Assembly (NCBI RefSeq): GCF_000010665.1 | Contig: NC_012796.1 | Span: 1,889,501 to 1,953,500 of the forward strand | Direction: 5' to 3' | Origin: Solidesulfovibrio magneticus RS-1 | Lineage (GTDB): Bacteria > Desulfobacterota > Desulfovibrionia > Desulfovibrionales > Desulfovibrionaceae | Length of the DNA: 64,000 bases | In this document: one piece after another, positions 54,097 to 62,659 of the stretch | Layout: each line of letters opens with the position of its first letter | Numbering within the stretch: position 1 is the stretch's first letter | Notes under the pieces: model-generated | What the model was told of the DNA's origin: nothing | Seen by the model: only the letters and a program-made list of their open reading frames with translations | Databases searched by the model: none | Made by a program: the position numbers and the translations under genes

Positions 54097-54316
54097 GAAA
54101 AGGCGTCTCCCGTGTCAGTTGCCGCTGCGCCGCGACAAAATGAAAGGCATTTATGTCGTGGCGGACGATAATCTGGGCAACCTACATGACTTCATTGCAT
54201 AAAGTACAGAATGTCACGGCAAATAGAATATGGGTGTCTCTTTGTGCTGTCGACAGACGTCGTTGCGGCACGCTTGATGGAGAAGTGTGAGAGTCACTTG
54301 TTTTTATATTGCCGTG
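54097..54316. other. Non-coding region upstream of modB
   Basis: AT-richer than its surroundings and without a clear gene. A 20-codon frame at 54140 (MKGIYVVADDNLGNLHDFIA) has no ribosome binding site and is not called. It is the likely promoter region of the mod operon. Confidence 0.4.
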
Positions 54317-54445
54317 TCAGTTGTCTTGCTGACGTCTGGCGCGTCGGCGGTCACGTTGATCGTCGTGTTCCACGGGACAGGGAACCGGTGCGGGCTGTTT
54401 GCGAAGAAGTCTTTCAAGCAGGGCTTCGATAAGGGGCACAAGCAT
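54317..54445 (-). CDS. Possible 42-residue small protein
   Basis: MLVPLIEALLERLLRKQPAP, then a very basic and acidic tail with RDRRRARRQQ. The support is a near-ideal ribosome binding site (CAGGAGG, 5 bp from the ATG at 54445) and an amphipathic helix at the start followed by a charged tail. No homologue is recognised. It stands in the gap between modB and the PilZ gene. May be a peptide that touches the membrane or nucleic acid, or a chance frame. Confidence 0.35.
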   Translation of the reverse strand: MLVPLIEALLERLLRKQPAPVPCPVEHDDQRDRRRARRQQDN

Positions 54446-54897
54446 GGCGGCCTCCTGGCTGTTTTTCTTTGAAGCAAACTTGATGCCATGGCAGAAGCCC
54501 TGGCAATGTCTGAAAGTATAAGGCCTTGGATGGCAAAGGGAAGCGGCGTCGCCACAAGCGACGGTTTTGTCCGACATTTTTGTCTGTGCAGTGGGGCAAA
54601 GACGGCTTGGCAGGGATGGAGTCGGCCGTCAGGGTAAGGCCGGGATCGTGGGGTTTGGCCGCGCTGCCGCGAGGGATGGTCGGCGAAGACCCGGCGAGGC
54701 AGCACGGAGATGGTAAAGCCGCTCGGCTGCGGGGTGAGGAACCGGCCAGGGTCCGGTGAGGCTGTACACGGTTGGGAGGTCAAAGGAAAGCGCGTAGACG
54801 CAGAAGCGCGAGGCGTTGCCGGCGTAGCAGAGCCGGAAAGGGGTGTTGCCGCCAAAGGGCGGGTCGGCCTCGTGACGGCCTGGGGAGCGGTTCGGGC
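54446..54897. other. Non-coding gap between the small ORF and the PilZ gene
   Basis: About 450 bp with no convincing gene on either strand. Long open frames here have biased composition and no ribosome binding sites. Confidence 0.4.
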
Positions 54898-55563
54898 TCA
54901 GCTCAGCACGGACAGGGCCTGGTCGAGATAGGAACCAATGGCCTGTTTGGCCGGTTCGGGCAGCTTGCGAAACTTGAGCCCCAGTTCCAACCGGCGGCCG
55001 GACAGGGAGACGCGCTTGACTACTCCGGCCAGGGCCGTGTCCGGGGATTGGCCGAAAAGGCCGCAGCGCAACAGCACGTCGTCGTCTATGGCTACGGCCG
55101 GGGCCTTGGTCGGCGTGGTCTCGGGCAAGGCGGCGGAAAACAGGCAGCCGGAGTGGCTGAGGTCCAGGACCATGCCCGCCAGATCGGCCCCGGCCACGCA
55201 GGCCTGGCCCGGCAGACAGCAGGCCACCCGTGGATGGCGGCGCAGGTCGTGGGATTCGAGCTTTTTGGGAAAGGTGAAAAAGACCAGGGGAAAGGGAATT
55301 TGGATAAACCGGATGACCTGGGTGGAAAAGCCCACCACCGTGCCTTCGTGGAGATAGCGCACAATGGCCGTATTGTCGGGATACAGGAGTTGGTAGAGGG
55401 CCTCACGGCCGGTGTCCGGTACGGCCGGGGCCTGGGTGACGACGAAACGGCCGCGCACGTGGCCCACGCAGACCGTGGCCAGCTTGTCCGGTAACCCGGA
55501 CAGTTCCAGGATGACCTTGGCCCCCGGCGGGCAGTGGAAGTGGTTGAGGTCCGGGACGCTCAT
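54898..55563 (-). CDS. PilZ-domain protein with YcgR-like N-terminal domain
   Basis: 221 residues. The first 105 residues resemble the flagellar-brake (YcgR-type) beta domain (GTVVGFSTQVIRFIQIPFPL, FFTFPKKLE). The PilZ domain has the c-di-GMP motifs LRRHPR (RxxxR) near residue 106 and LDLSHSGC (DxSxxG) near 133. It should bind cyclic di-GMP and act on motility or the cell surface. Its start overlaps the stop of the TPR gene (ATGA). Confidence 0.9.
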   Translation of the reverse strand: MSVPDLNHFHCPPGAKVILELSGLPDKLATVCVGHVRGRFVVTQAPAVPDTGREALYQLLYPDNTAIVRYLHEGTVVGFSTQVIRFIQIPFPLVFFTFPKKLESHDLRRHPRVACCLPGQACVAGADLAGMVLDLSHSGCLFSAALPETTPTKAPAVAIDDDVLLRCGLFGQSPDTALAGVVKRVSLSGRRLELGLKFRKLPEPAKQAIGSYLDQALSVLS

Positions 55564-56390
55564 GACGGGCTACCGCCTTCGGAAACAGCCCCGGCAGCGC
55601 CGTTTTTGGCCAGAAAATCACGGTACTTGCGGGCGGCGTCAAACGCGGGGTCCAGGGACAGGGCGGTTTCCAGGTGGCTGACGGCCCTGTCGATATGCCC
55701 GGATTCGGCCAGGGCGCGGGCGATGTTGAAATGCAGATTCTCGTCAGCGTCGTTGTGTTCCAGGGCCTTGCCGTAAAAGGCGATGGCCTCGGTGAAGTGC
55801 TTTTCCTTGCGCAGGCTGATGCCGAATTCGTTGAACAGATGGCGTTCCTGTTCCTGGAAGATGGCGTCGTTGCTCATAAGCCGGCGCATGGCCGCGGCCA
55901 GCTTCTTGCCGTCGCCCTTGTGCATGTGGATCTTGCCAAGCTCGATGTTGGCCTTGGGATGCTTCTCGTCCAGGAGCAGGGCCTTGCAGAATTCCTTTTC
56001 CGCCGCGTCCAGGTCGTCATCGGCCAGGTACTTGTCGGCCTGGGCCAGCTTTTTTTTGAGCGAATCGACAAAGGGCAGGCAGCGCTTCTCGTAATATCCT
56101 ACTTCAGGAGTGTAGTTTTTGATGAATTCGCCCTTGGTGACGACAGCCAGCGGCCCCGAGGGGATGGAATTGGCGTTAAGCGCCTGCACTACATATTCGT
56201 CGTCCTCGGTACGACGCACGAACCACAGGGTTTTTTGTTCATAGGTGCGGGTCGTGGCCCCATGGCCGGTGCCCGCCGCCTTGACCAGGGAATACACGCC
56301 CAGGATGCGGCAATGGGCCAGTGGGTTCTCGTCGTGTTCCTCATCCTGCTCGGGAACGGCCGTCATATCAGTGGACACGATGCAATCCAT
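55560..56390 (-). CDS. Tetratricopeptide-repeat protein
   Basis: About 276 residues. The N-terminal part (GTGHGATTRTYEQKTLWFVR, EYVVQALNANSIPSGPLAVV) is not a TPR and matches a segment I associate with Desulfovibrio TPR proteins. TPR-like helices follow (DKYLADDDLDAAEKEFCKAL, HFTEAIAFYGKALEHNDADE, GHIDRAVSHLETALSLDPAF). The start is uncertain: ATGs at 56390 and 56366 both lack a ribosome binding site. It is coupled to the PilZ gene, so the two may act together in c-di-GMP signalling. Confidence 0.82.
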   Translation of the reverse strand: MDCIVSTDMTAVPEQDEEHDENPLAHCRILGVYSLVKAAGTGHGATTRTYEQKTLWFVRRTEDDEYVVQALNANSIPSGPLAVVTKGEFIKNYTPEVGYYEKRCLPFVDSLKKKLAQADKYLADDDLDAAEKEFCKALLLDEKHPKANIELGKIHMHKGDGKKLAAAMRRLMSNDAIFQEQERHLFNEFGISLRKEKHFTEAIAFYGKALEHNDADENLHFNIARALAESGHIDRAVSHLETALSLDPAFDAARKYRDFLAKNGAAGAVSEGGSPS

Positions 56391-56717
56391 GGGGTCGGGG
56401 CGATTCGACCAACGAAGACAAGTGTGAGTCGAAGAAATTGCCGGGTTTTCCAGGCGAATGCGGAAGATTAGCAATCATGCGGCAGCCTGGTCGGGCGAAA
56501 AGGCCCAACTACAACAGTAACCGACTACACCCGGTCAGGCGTCTTGTCAAAACAAAGGCGACGCCGTGTCGAAACAAGCGCCGCCCCTGTGGAGTTCGAT
56601 ATTGACTAACTGATTGCCTGTTCGCGTCGTGTCCCTTCCGCCTGTCGTATGGATGCACCGGATCCGGTTGGTCCCACAGGTTGGCCGGGAACCGAGGGAC
56701 GGTCCCAGCCCGCCGGC
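56391..56717. other. Non-coding region between nifB and the TPR gene
   Basis: About 325 bp without a gene. On the minus strand a possible GGGACCG/CGGTTCCC hairpin just after nifB could end the nif transcript. Two similar stretches with TTGTTT(T/C)GACA lie near 56540-56575 and might be a regulator site or part of the TPR promoter. Confidence 0.35.
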
Positions 56718-57986
56718 CTAGCAGCCCTCGCCACCGCCGCCGCAACAGGCCTTGCCCAGACCCTTGCGTCGGCTTTTGAGCTTGGACAGGTCACCCGCGC
56801 CGTAGACCTCGGCCAGGGCCGATTCCACCAGACCCGAGCATTCGTAGGGCAGCACCCCGGAATCGGCCAGAACCTTGCGCGGTGTCTCGCCGCAGGCGGC
56901 GATGAGCACGGCCCGGCAATCCAGAAGAAGCTTGGCCATGTCGATCCAGCGCTTGGTACCGCCGCCCGGTTCGGGCGCGTAGCGGTCCTCGACAAAGACG
57001 AAGTTGTCGCCGTCCTGTTTCCAAATCTGGAACTTGTGGGCCTCGCCCAGGTGCATGTTGACGAGAAGCCCCTCGCGGCTGGCCACGGCGACGTAGGGCC
57101 GCTTGGCCAGGTCCACGCCCGGCAGCGCCTTGGCGCAGTCGCCGAGGATGCCGGCCATCTCGCCCGAGAGGTCCTTGCCCAGAAGCCCCACGGCGTCGGC
57201 CCGGCAACGCTTGCAATGGGTCATCTGGGGCACCACGTCCTTGGCCTTTTCGCGCAGGTTGTGGATGAGCTCGTGGGTGGGGGCGGGCACGTCGGCAAAG
57301 GGCGTGTCGGCCACCGGGAAGATGGGCATGATGTTTTGGATGTCCACGCCAAGCTCCGACAGGGTCTTGGAGACCTCCAGCACGTGATGGTCGTTGACGC
57401 CAGGGATGACGATGGTGTTGGATTTGACGATGACGTCGTGTTCCTTGAGGATCTTAATACCTTCGAGCTGGCGGGACAGCAGCAGGGCGGCCGCGGCCTC
57501 GCCCCGCAGGATGACCTTGCCGTCGCGGGCCCAGGAATAGACCTTGGCCCCGATTTTCGGGTCCACGGCGTTGACCGTGACGGTGACGTGGGTGACGCCC
57601 AGTTCGGCCAGGGTCTTGGCGTGGGCAGGCAGGGCCAGGCCGTTGGTGGACAGGCAGAAGAGCAGATGCGGGTACTTGTCCTTGAGAAGCGCGATGGTCT
57701 CGATGGTCTCGGGATTGGCCAGGGGGTCGCCCGGGCCGGCGATGCCGACCACGGTGATGCGGGGTTCCTTTTCCAGCACCTTGTCCATGTAGAGCAGGGC
57801 CTGGGCCGGGGAGAGCACGGCGCTGGTGACGCCCGGGCGCGATTCGCTGACGCAATCGTACTTGCGGTTGCAGAAGTTGCACATGATGTTGCACTTCGGC
57901 GCGATGGGCAGATGGACGCGGCCGCAGGTTCCGGCGGATTCGCGATTGAAGCACGGGTGCTTGGAGAGGTCCTTTTCGGTGGTCAT
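56718..57986 (-). CDS. nifB: Nitrogenase cofactor biosynthesis protein NifB with C-terminal NifX-like domain
   Basis: Radical SAM enzyme that fuses two 4Fe-4S clusters and inserts carbon to form NifB-co, the core of FeMo-co. 422 residues. The core motif is PKCNIMCNFCNRKYDC (CxxxCxxC), followed by VGIAGPGDPLANPETIETI and STNGLALP. The last 130 residues are a NifX/NafY-like carrier domain (RPYVAVASREGLLVNMHLGE, AVLIAACGETPRKVLADSG) with a Gly-Cys-rich tail. It starts 12 bp after nifN, third gene of nifENB. Confidence 0.95.
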   Translation of the reverse strand: MTTEKDLSKHPCFNRESAGTCGRVHLPIAPKCNIMCNFCNRKYDCVSESRPGVTSAVLSPAQALLYMDKVLEKEPRITVVGIAGPGDPLANPETIETIALLKDKYPHLLFCLSTNGLALPAHAKTLAELGVTHVTVTVNAVDPKIGAKVYSWARDGKVILRGEAAAALLLSRQLEGIKILKEHDVIVKSNTIVIPGVNDHHVLEVSKTLSELGVDIQNIMPIFPVADTPFADVPAPTHELIHNLREKAKDVVPQMTHCKRCRADAVGLLGKDLSGEMAGILGDCAKALPGVDLAKRPYVAVASREGLLVNMHLGEAHKFQIWKQDGDNFVFVEDRYAPEPGGGTKRWIDMAKLLLDCRAVLIAACGETPRKVLADSGVLPYECSGLVESALAEVYGAGDLSKLKSRRKGLGKACCGGGGEGC

Positions 57987-57998
57987 GATCGCGCTCCT

Positions 57999-59354
57999 TT
58001 AGAGATAGCCGTAACCCACGGCGCTGTCTTCCTGCTTGCGTTCCAAGACGACGTTGACGAGTCGGTCGAAAAGTTCCTGGGTTCCGCCGTAGGCCACATG
58101 GCGCATCCGCTGGCCGCCGAAGCGGTCGTGGATGGGGAACCCCACCCGCATGAGCGGCACGTTCCAGGCCTTGGCGTAGGTGTAGCCCTTGCTGTGGCCG
58201 ACCAGCAGATCCGGGGCCAGATCGGCCGCCTGCTCGGCGATGTCGTGGAAGTCCACGCCTTCGCGCGCCTCGGGCGGTTCGGGCAAGAGCCCCTCGGTCA
58301 CGGCGGCGAGCTGGGCCTTGAAGTTCTTGCAGGTCGCGCCGGTGGCGCACAGGATGGGCTTGACCCCGATCTCGGCCAAAAAGGCCGTCATGGCGATGAC
58401 CAAGTCTTCCTCGCCGTAGACGATGGCGCGCTTGCCGGCCACGTACTTGTGGCCGTCCACATAGGCGTCCACCAGCCGGCCGCGCTCGTCCTGGTACTTC
58501 TTGGGGGTGGGCACGTCGGTCAGCTCTTCCAGGGCGGCGAAAAAGGCGTCAGACTCGCGGATGCCGACCGGGATGCCGACCCGGAGGTTCTTGACGCCAA
58601 AGCGGCGTTCCAGGTTGGCCCCGGCCGATTCGGCAACATGGTCGGCCCGGCCGCATTCGATGGACCCCAGGGCCCCGGACATGGCCCGGATGTCGGCCAG
58701 GGTGGTGCCGCCGGCCGGGAGCTTTTCGTAGTCGAGCAGGGCCGGCCGGTCCATGGAGTCGGAGATGTCCGGCAGGACCGTGGCGGCCACGCCGAAGTCG
58801 GCCAGGATGTCCTTTAAGTGCCGCAGGTCGGCCGGCGACACCAGGCCGGGCATGAGGTTGACCCGCCGCTGCGGCTCGGCCTTGACCTGCACGAGCTGGG
58901 AAGCCAGGGCGGCCACGGCGGCGTGCCAGCCTTCCATGTGGGTGCCGGAGTAGCTCGGGGTGGAGACATGGACGATCTCGGGCAGGGGCAGATCGCTGAA
59001 CTCCTTGCGAAATTCCGCCAGCAGCCGGGGCACGTCGTCGCCGATGGTCTCGGTCAGGCAGGTGGTGGCCACGCCGACCACCGACGCGCCGTACTTGCTC
59101 ATGACATTGAGGATGCCCTTTTTAAGGTTGGGCCCGCCGCCGAAGACGGCCTGCTTTTCGCCCAGGGCCGAGGAGGCGATGTCCATGGGCTCGCGGAAAT
59201 GGCTGATGATGTAGCGGCGCATGTAGGTGGCGCAGCCCTGGGAGCCGTGCAGGAAGGGGATGGCCCCTTCGACGCCCCGAAAGGCCAGGGCGGCGCCCAG
59301 CGGCGTGCACAGCTTGCAGGCATTGGTGGTGGAGACGTAGGGCGAGTCGCTCAT
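57999..59354 (-). CDS. nifN: Nitrogenase cofactor scaffold subunit NifN
   Basis: 451 residues, beta subunit of the NifEN scaffold on which NifB-co is matured. It begins MSDSPYVSTTNACKLCTPLG with the conserved cysteine, then FLHGSQGCATYMRRYI and VATTCLTETIGDDVPRLL. Its start overlaps the nifE stop by 4 bp (ATGA). No frameshift is present; an alternative frame runs far upstream but is not coding. Confidence 0.95.
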   Translation of the reverse strand: MSDSPYVSTTNACKLCTPLGAALAFRGVEGAIPFLHGSQGCATYMRRYIISHFREPMDIASSALGEKQAVFGGGPNLKKGILNVMSKYGASVVGVATTCLTETIGDDVPRLLAEFRKEFSDLPLPEIVHVSTPSYSGTHMEGWHAAVAALASQLVQVKAEPQRRVNLMPGLVSPADLRHLKDILADFGVAATVLPDISDSMDRPALLDYEKLPAGGTTLADIRAMSGALGSIECGRADHVAESAGANLERRFGVKNLRVGIPVGIRESDAFFAALEELTDVPTPKKYQDERGRLVDAYVDGHKYVAGKRAIVYGEEDLVIAMTAFLAEIGVKPILCATGATCKNFKAQLAAVTEGLLPEPPEAREGVDFHDIAEQAADLAPDLLVGHSKGYTYAKAWNVPLMRVGFPIHDRFGGQRMRHVAYGGTQELFDRLVNVVLERKQEDSAVGYGYL

Positions 59355-60736
59355 ATGGCCTCCTTCTTGGCGGCTTCGGCCTTGGCCATGGCTTCGCGGC
59401 GGGGGACGAACCGCCAGATGGGGCTGGTGGCCGAGGCGTGGACCTCGCGGGCGAAGTTGAGCATCCCGACAAAGCCTTCCAGGGCTTCCTTGCGTTCGTG
59501 GTTGTGGTCGCAAAAGCCGACCCCGAGCTTGTGGGCGATGGGCCGCTCCTTGACGCCGCCGACAAAGAGATCGACGTCGAGTTCCTTGACGAACTTGGAG
59601 AGTTCCAAGGGGTTGGAGTCGTCCACGATGACCGTGCCCGGGTCGCAGATGGCGGCCAGCTCCTCGTAGTCTTCCTTGGTGCCGGTCTGGGAACCGACGA
59701 GCACCACCTTCATGCCGAGGTGCCGGAAGGCCTTGATGAGCGAGAAAGCCTTGAACGCGCCGCCGACGTAGATGGCCACCTTCTTGCCTTCGAGGTCCTT
59801 GCGGTACTGTCCGAGCTGGGGCAGCAGCACCGAGAGTTCCTCGCGCACCACCTGCTGGGCGCGTTCCATAATGCCCGGGTCGCGGTCCTTGAAATGTTCG
59901 GCCACGGCGTAGAGGGAGTCGGCCATGTCCTCGATGCCGAGGTAGGACGCCCGGATAAACGGGATGCCGTACTTGTCCTGCATCATCTTGGCCAGTTCCA
60001 TGGTGGCCCCGGAGCACTGCACGACGTTGAGGGCCGCGCCGTGCGCCCGGCGGATGTCGTCCACCCGGCCGTCGCCGGTGATGTTGGCCACGGTCTCCAC
60101 ACCCATGCGCTTGAAGTAGTCGCGGATGATCCAGATCTCGCCGGCCAGGTTGAAGTCGCCCAGGATGTTGATGGAAATGGGGCTGATGTCGGAGGTGTCG
60201 CCGGAGCCGGTCAGGGTGAACATGGCCTTGCAGGCGGCGGTGTAGCCCTCGCGCTTGTTGCCCTTGAAGCCTTCGGACTGGACCGGGATGACCGGGATGC
60301 CGGTTTTTTCGGCCACGTCGCGGCACACGGCGGCCACGTCGTCGCCGATGATGCCCACGATGCAGGTGGCGTAGACAAAGGCCGCCTTGGGCTTATGGCG
60401 TTCGATAAGTTCGAGCAGGGCGGCCTTGAGCTTTTTCTCGCCGCCGAAAATGACGTCCTTTTCCTGGAGATCGGTGGAAAAGCTCAGGCGGTGCAGTTCC
60501 GGGCCCGAGGACAGCGCGCCCCGGATGTCCCAGGTGTAGACGGCGCAGCCGATGGGGCCGTGCACCAGGTGCAGGGCGTCGGCGATGGGGTAGAGCACCA
60601 CGCGCGAGCCGCAAAAAACGCAGGCCCGCTGGGACACCGCCCCGGCCAGGCTGTCGCGGTTGCAGGCCAGCTCGAAGGGCCCCTCGCCGGTACGGTGGAT
60701 CTGATCCCGCCGCTCCTCGAAAATCGCCTGTTCCAT
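59351..60736 (-). CDS. nifE: Nitrogenase cofactor scaffold subunit NifE
   Basis: 461 residues, alpha subunit of NifEN. CVFCGSRVVLYPIADALHLV and HGPIGCAVYTWDIRG contain the cluster cysteines; VYATCIVGIIGDDVAAVCRD and FVGGVKERPIAHKLG are family features. AAGGAGCG precedes the ATG at 60736. It is the first gene of nifENB; a sigma-54-type promoter lies 45-60 bp upstream. nifHDK is not in the window. Confidence 0.96.
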   Translation of the reverse strand: MEQAIFEERRDQIHRTGEGPFELACNRDSLAGAVSQRACVFCGSRVVLYPIADALHLVHGPIGCAVYTWDIRGALSSGPELHRLSFSTDLQEKDVIFGGEKKLKAALLELIERHKPKAAFVYATCIVGIIGDDVAAVCRDVAEKTGIPVIPVQSEGFKGNKREGYTAACKAMFTLTGSGDTSDISPISINILGDFNLAGEIWIIRDYFKRMGVETVANITGDGRVDDIRRAHGAALNVVQCSGATMELAKMMQDKYGIPFIRASYLGIEDMADSLYAVAEHFKDRDPGIMERAQQVVREELSVLLPQLGQYRKDLEGKKVAIYVGGAFKAFSLIKAFRHLGMKVVLVGSQTGTKEDYEELAAICDPGTVIVDDSNPLELSKFVKELDVDLFVGGVKERPIAHKLGVGFCDHNHERKEALEGFVGMLNFAREVHASATSPIWRFVPRREAMAKAEAAKKEAI

Positions 60737-60780
60737 AACGCTCCTTTTCCTGTCGCCAATTGTCAGGACGATCGTGACTC

Positions 60781-60796
60781 TACAAGGAGCGTGCCA
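60781..60796 (-). promoter_or_regulatory. Sigma-54-type promoter of nifENB
   Basis: On the minus strand TGGCACG-N4-TTGTA matches the -24/-12 consensus TGGCACG-N4-TTGCA with one change and exact spacing, 45 bp upstream of nifE. A TGTCG-N9-CGACA inverted repeat at 60857-60875 and the palindrome ACAAATTTGT at 60850-60859 might be activator sites; a classical NifA site (TGT-N10-ACA) was not found. Confidence 0.7.
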
Positions 60797-61116
60797 GATT
60801 GCAATATATTGATTTTATTGATCGATAACGCTGGAAACTGTGCCTGGAAACAAATTTGTCGCAGACTCCCCGACAGAATTGTAGACCGAGCGCGACCTTT
60901 GTCGGAAAAATGCGCGTGCATGACCAAAACACGTTTTGCTCGGCCGGCTCTTCCTCAAACGGCCTGTTTCGCAGCTCAATCGACTCATTCGTCGGGTTTT
61001 TCAGGCCGCAAGAGGCTGGAATTGGTCTTCTGTCTGTTTTGACACAACCAGGCAAGGCGTCTACACGGCCCGAAAGCGTCGGCGCGCAGCCGGCCATGCC
61101 CCAGGAGGAAATGACG
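60797..61116. other. Divergent intergenic region between nifE and the aldehyde dehydrogenase gene
   Basis: About 320 bp with no gene. The half near nifE is AT-rich and holds the possible activator sites. The other half should carry the dehydrogenase promoter, not identified. Confidence 0.4.
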
Positions 61117-62568
61117 ATGCTTCACGATATGCGCCTTTTCCGGGAAGCCTGCCTCATCAACGGCCAGTGGACGGCGGCCGATAACGGCGAGACCGTGGCC
61201 GTGGACAACCCGGCCACCGGCGAAATCTTCGGCCATGTGCCGCGCTGCGGCCGCGAGGAAACCCGCCGGGCCATCGAGGCCGCCCACGCAGCCTGGCCGG
61301 CCCTGCGGGCCATGACCGCCCTGGAGCGGGCCGACATGCTCCTGCGCTGGCATGACCTCATCTTGGCCAACAAGGACGATCTGGCTAAGCTCATGACCCT
61401 GGAGCAGGGCAAGTCCCTGGCCGAGTCGGCCGGCGAGATCGGCTACGGCGCGAGCTATATCCGCTGGTTCGCCGAAGAGGCCCGCCGGGCCTACGGCGAC
61501 ATCGTCCCCGCCAATGCCCGGGGCCGCATGATCCTCGTCACCCGCGAACCGGTTGGCGTGTGCGGCGTCGTCACGCCCTGGAATTTCCCCATGGCCATGA
61601 TCGGGCGCAAGGTCGGCCCGGCCCTGGCCATGGGTTGCCCCACGGTCGTCAAGCCTGCCTCCCAGACGCCGTTCTCCGCCCTGGCCCTGGGCGAACTGGC
61701 CATCCGGGCCGGCATCCCGGCCGGCGTGGTCAACATCGTCACCGGCAACGCCCGGGCCATCGGCGCGGAACTCACCGAAAACCCCACCGTGCGCAAGGTC
61801 AGCTTCACCGGCTCCACCGAGGTCGGCAAGGCGCTCATGGCCCAATGCGCCGGGACCGTCAAAAAGGTCTCCATGGAACTTGGCGGCAACGCGCCCTTTA
61901 TCGTCTTCGACGACGCCGACATCGACGCCGCCGTGGCCGGAGCCATGGCCAGCAAATACCGCAACTCCGGCCAGACCTGCATCTGCGCCAACCGCTTCCT
62001 CGTCCAGGCCGGCATCCACGACGCCTTTGTTAAGCGGCTGGTGGAAGCCGTGGCCGGCCTGTCCGTGGGCAACGGCCTGGACCAGGGCGTGAACCAAGGC
62101 CCGCTCATTGACGGCAAGGCCGTGGCCCGCATGCACGCCCAGGTGGCCGACGCCGTGGGCAAGGGCGGCCGGCTGGCCCTCGGTGGCAAGGCCCATGCCC
62201 TGGGCGGCAATTTCTTCGAACCCACGGTCATCGCCCACGCCACCCCGGCCATGGCCTTTGCCAGGGAAGAGATCTTCGGCCCCCTGGCTCCGGTATTCCC
62301 CTTCGAGACCGAAGCCGAAGCCATCGCCATGGCCAACGATACCGAATACGGCCTGGCCGCCTACCTCTATACCCGCGACATCGGCCGGGCCATGCGCGTG
62401 TCCGGGGCGCTGGAATACGGCATGGTCGGCGTCAACGAGAGCCTCATCTCTTGCACCGAAGCGCCGTTCGGCGGCGTCAAGGAAAGCGGCGTGGGCCGCG
62501 AAGGCTCGCGCTACGGCATGGATGAGTACTCGGTGATGAAGTATACCTGCCTGGGCGGCTTGGCGTAG
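61117..62568 (+). CDS. NAD(P)-dependent aldehyde dehydrogenase, succinate-semialdehyde dehydrogenase-like
   Basis: 483 residues. The N-terminal segment and VTPWNFPMAMIGRKVGPALA, VSFTGSTEVGKALMA and SMELGGNAPFIVFDDADID are those of GabD-like enzymes; the catalytic Cys is in RNSGQTCICANRF and the general base Glu in MELGGN. The end ESGVGREGSRYGMDEYSVMK is typical of GabD. ATG at 61117 stands 8 bp after CAGGAGGA; an ATG at 61111 is also in frame but too close. The substrate is inferred only by similarity. Monocistronic. Confidence 0.88.
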   Translation: MLHDMRLFREACLINGQWTAADNGETVAVDNPATGEIFGHVPRCGREETRRAIEAAHAAWPALRAMTALERADMLLRWHDLILANKDDLAKLMTLEQGKSLAESAGEIGYGASYIRWFAEEARRAYGDIVPANARGRMILVTREPVGVCGVVTPWNFPMAMIGRKVGPALAMGCPTVVKPASQTPFSALALGELAIRAGIPAGVVNIVTGNARAIGAELTENPTVRKVSFTGSTEVGKALMAQCAGTVKKVSMELGGNAPFIVFDDADIDAAVAGAMASKYRNSGQTCICANRFLVQAGIHDAFVKRLVEAVAGLSVGNGLDQGVNQGPLIDGKAVARMHAQVADAVGKGGRLALGGKAHALGGNFFEPTVIAHATPAMAFAREEIFGPLAPVFPFETEAEAIAMANDTEYGLAAYLYTRDIGRAMRVSGALEYGMVGVNESLISCTEAPFGGVKESGVGREGSRYGMDEYSVMKYTCLGGLA

Positions 62569-62600
62569 GCGGGGAGGCAATGCCTCGGCCCCCAAACCGT

Positions 62601-62642
62601 GAGGGTCCGGGAGGGGGTACCCCCTCCCGGCCGCCGGAGGCG
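62601..62642 (-). repeat. Short CTCCGGCGG hairpin element
   Basis: On the minus strand GCCTCCGGCGG, perfect palindrome CCGGGAGGGGGT/ACCCCCTCCCGG, then ACCCTC. Between the convergent aldehyde dehydrogenase and amidase genes. Confidence 0.7.
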
Positions 62643-62659
62643 TCACTTTATCCCCGGTT

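Noticed and set aside
54140-54202. 20-codon frame MKGIYVVADDNLGNLHDFIA upstream of modB
   Set aside because: Protein-like at first sight, but very short, without a ribosome binding site or known relatives.
54304-54855. 183-codon frame on the minus strand in the mod-PilZ gap
   Set aside because: Low-complexity composition with scattered Pro, Ser and Cys, no ribosome binding site. The overlapping 42-codon frame with a good ribosome binding site is preferred.
57999-60326. A 775-codon frame that seems to fuse upstream sequence to NifN
   Set aside because: The upstream part is nifE read in another frame and has no protein-like motifs. NifN starts at 59354, overlapping the nifE stop by 4 bp.
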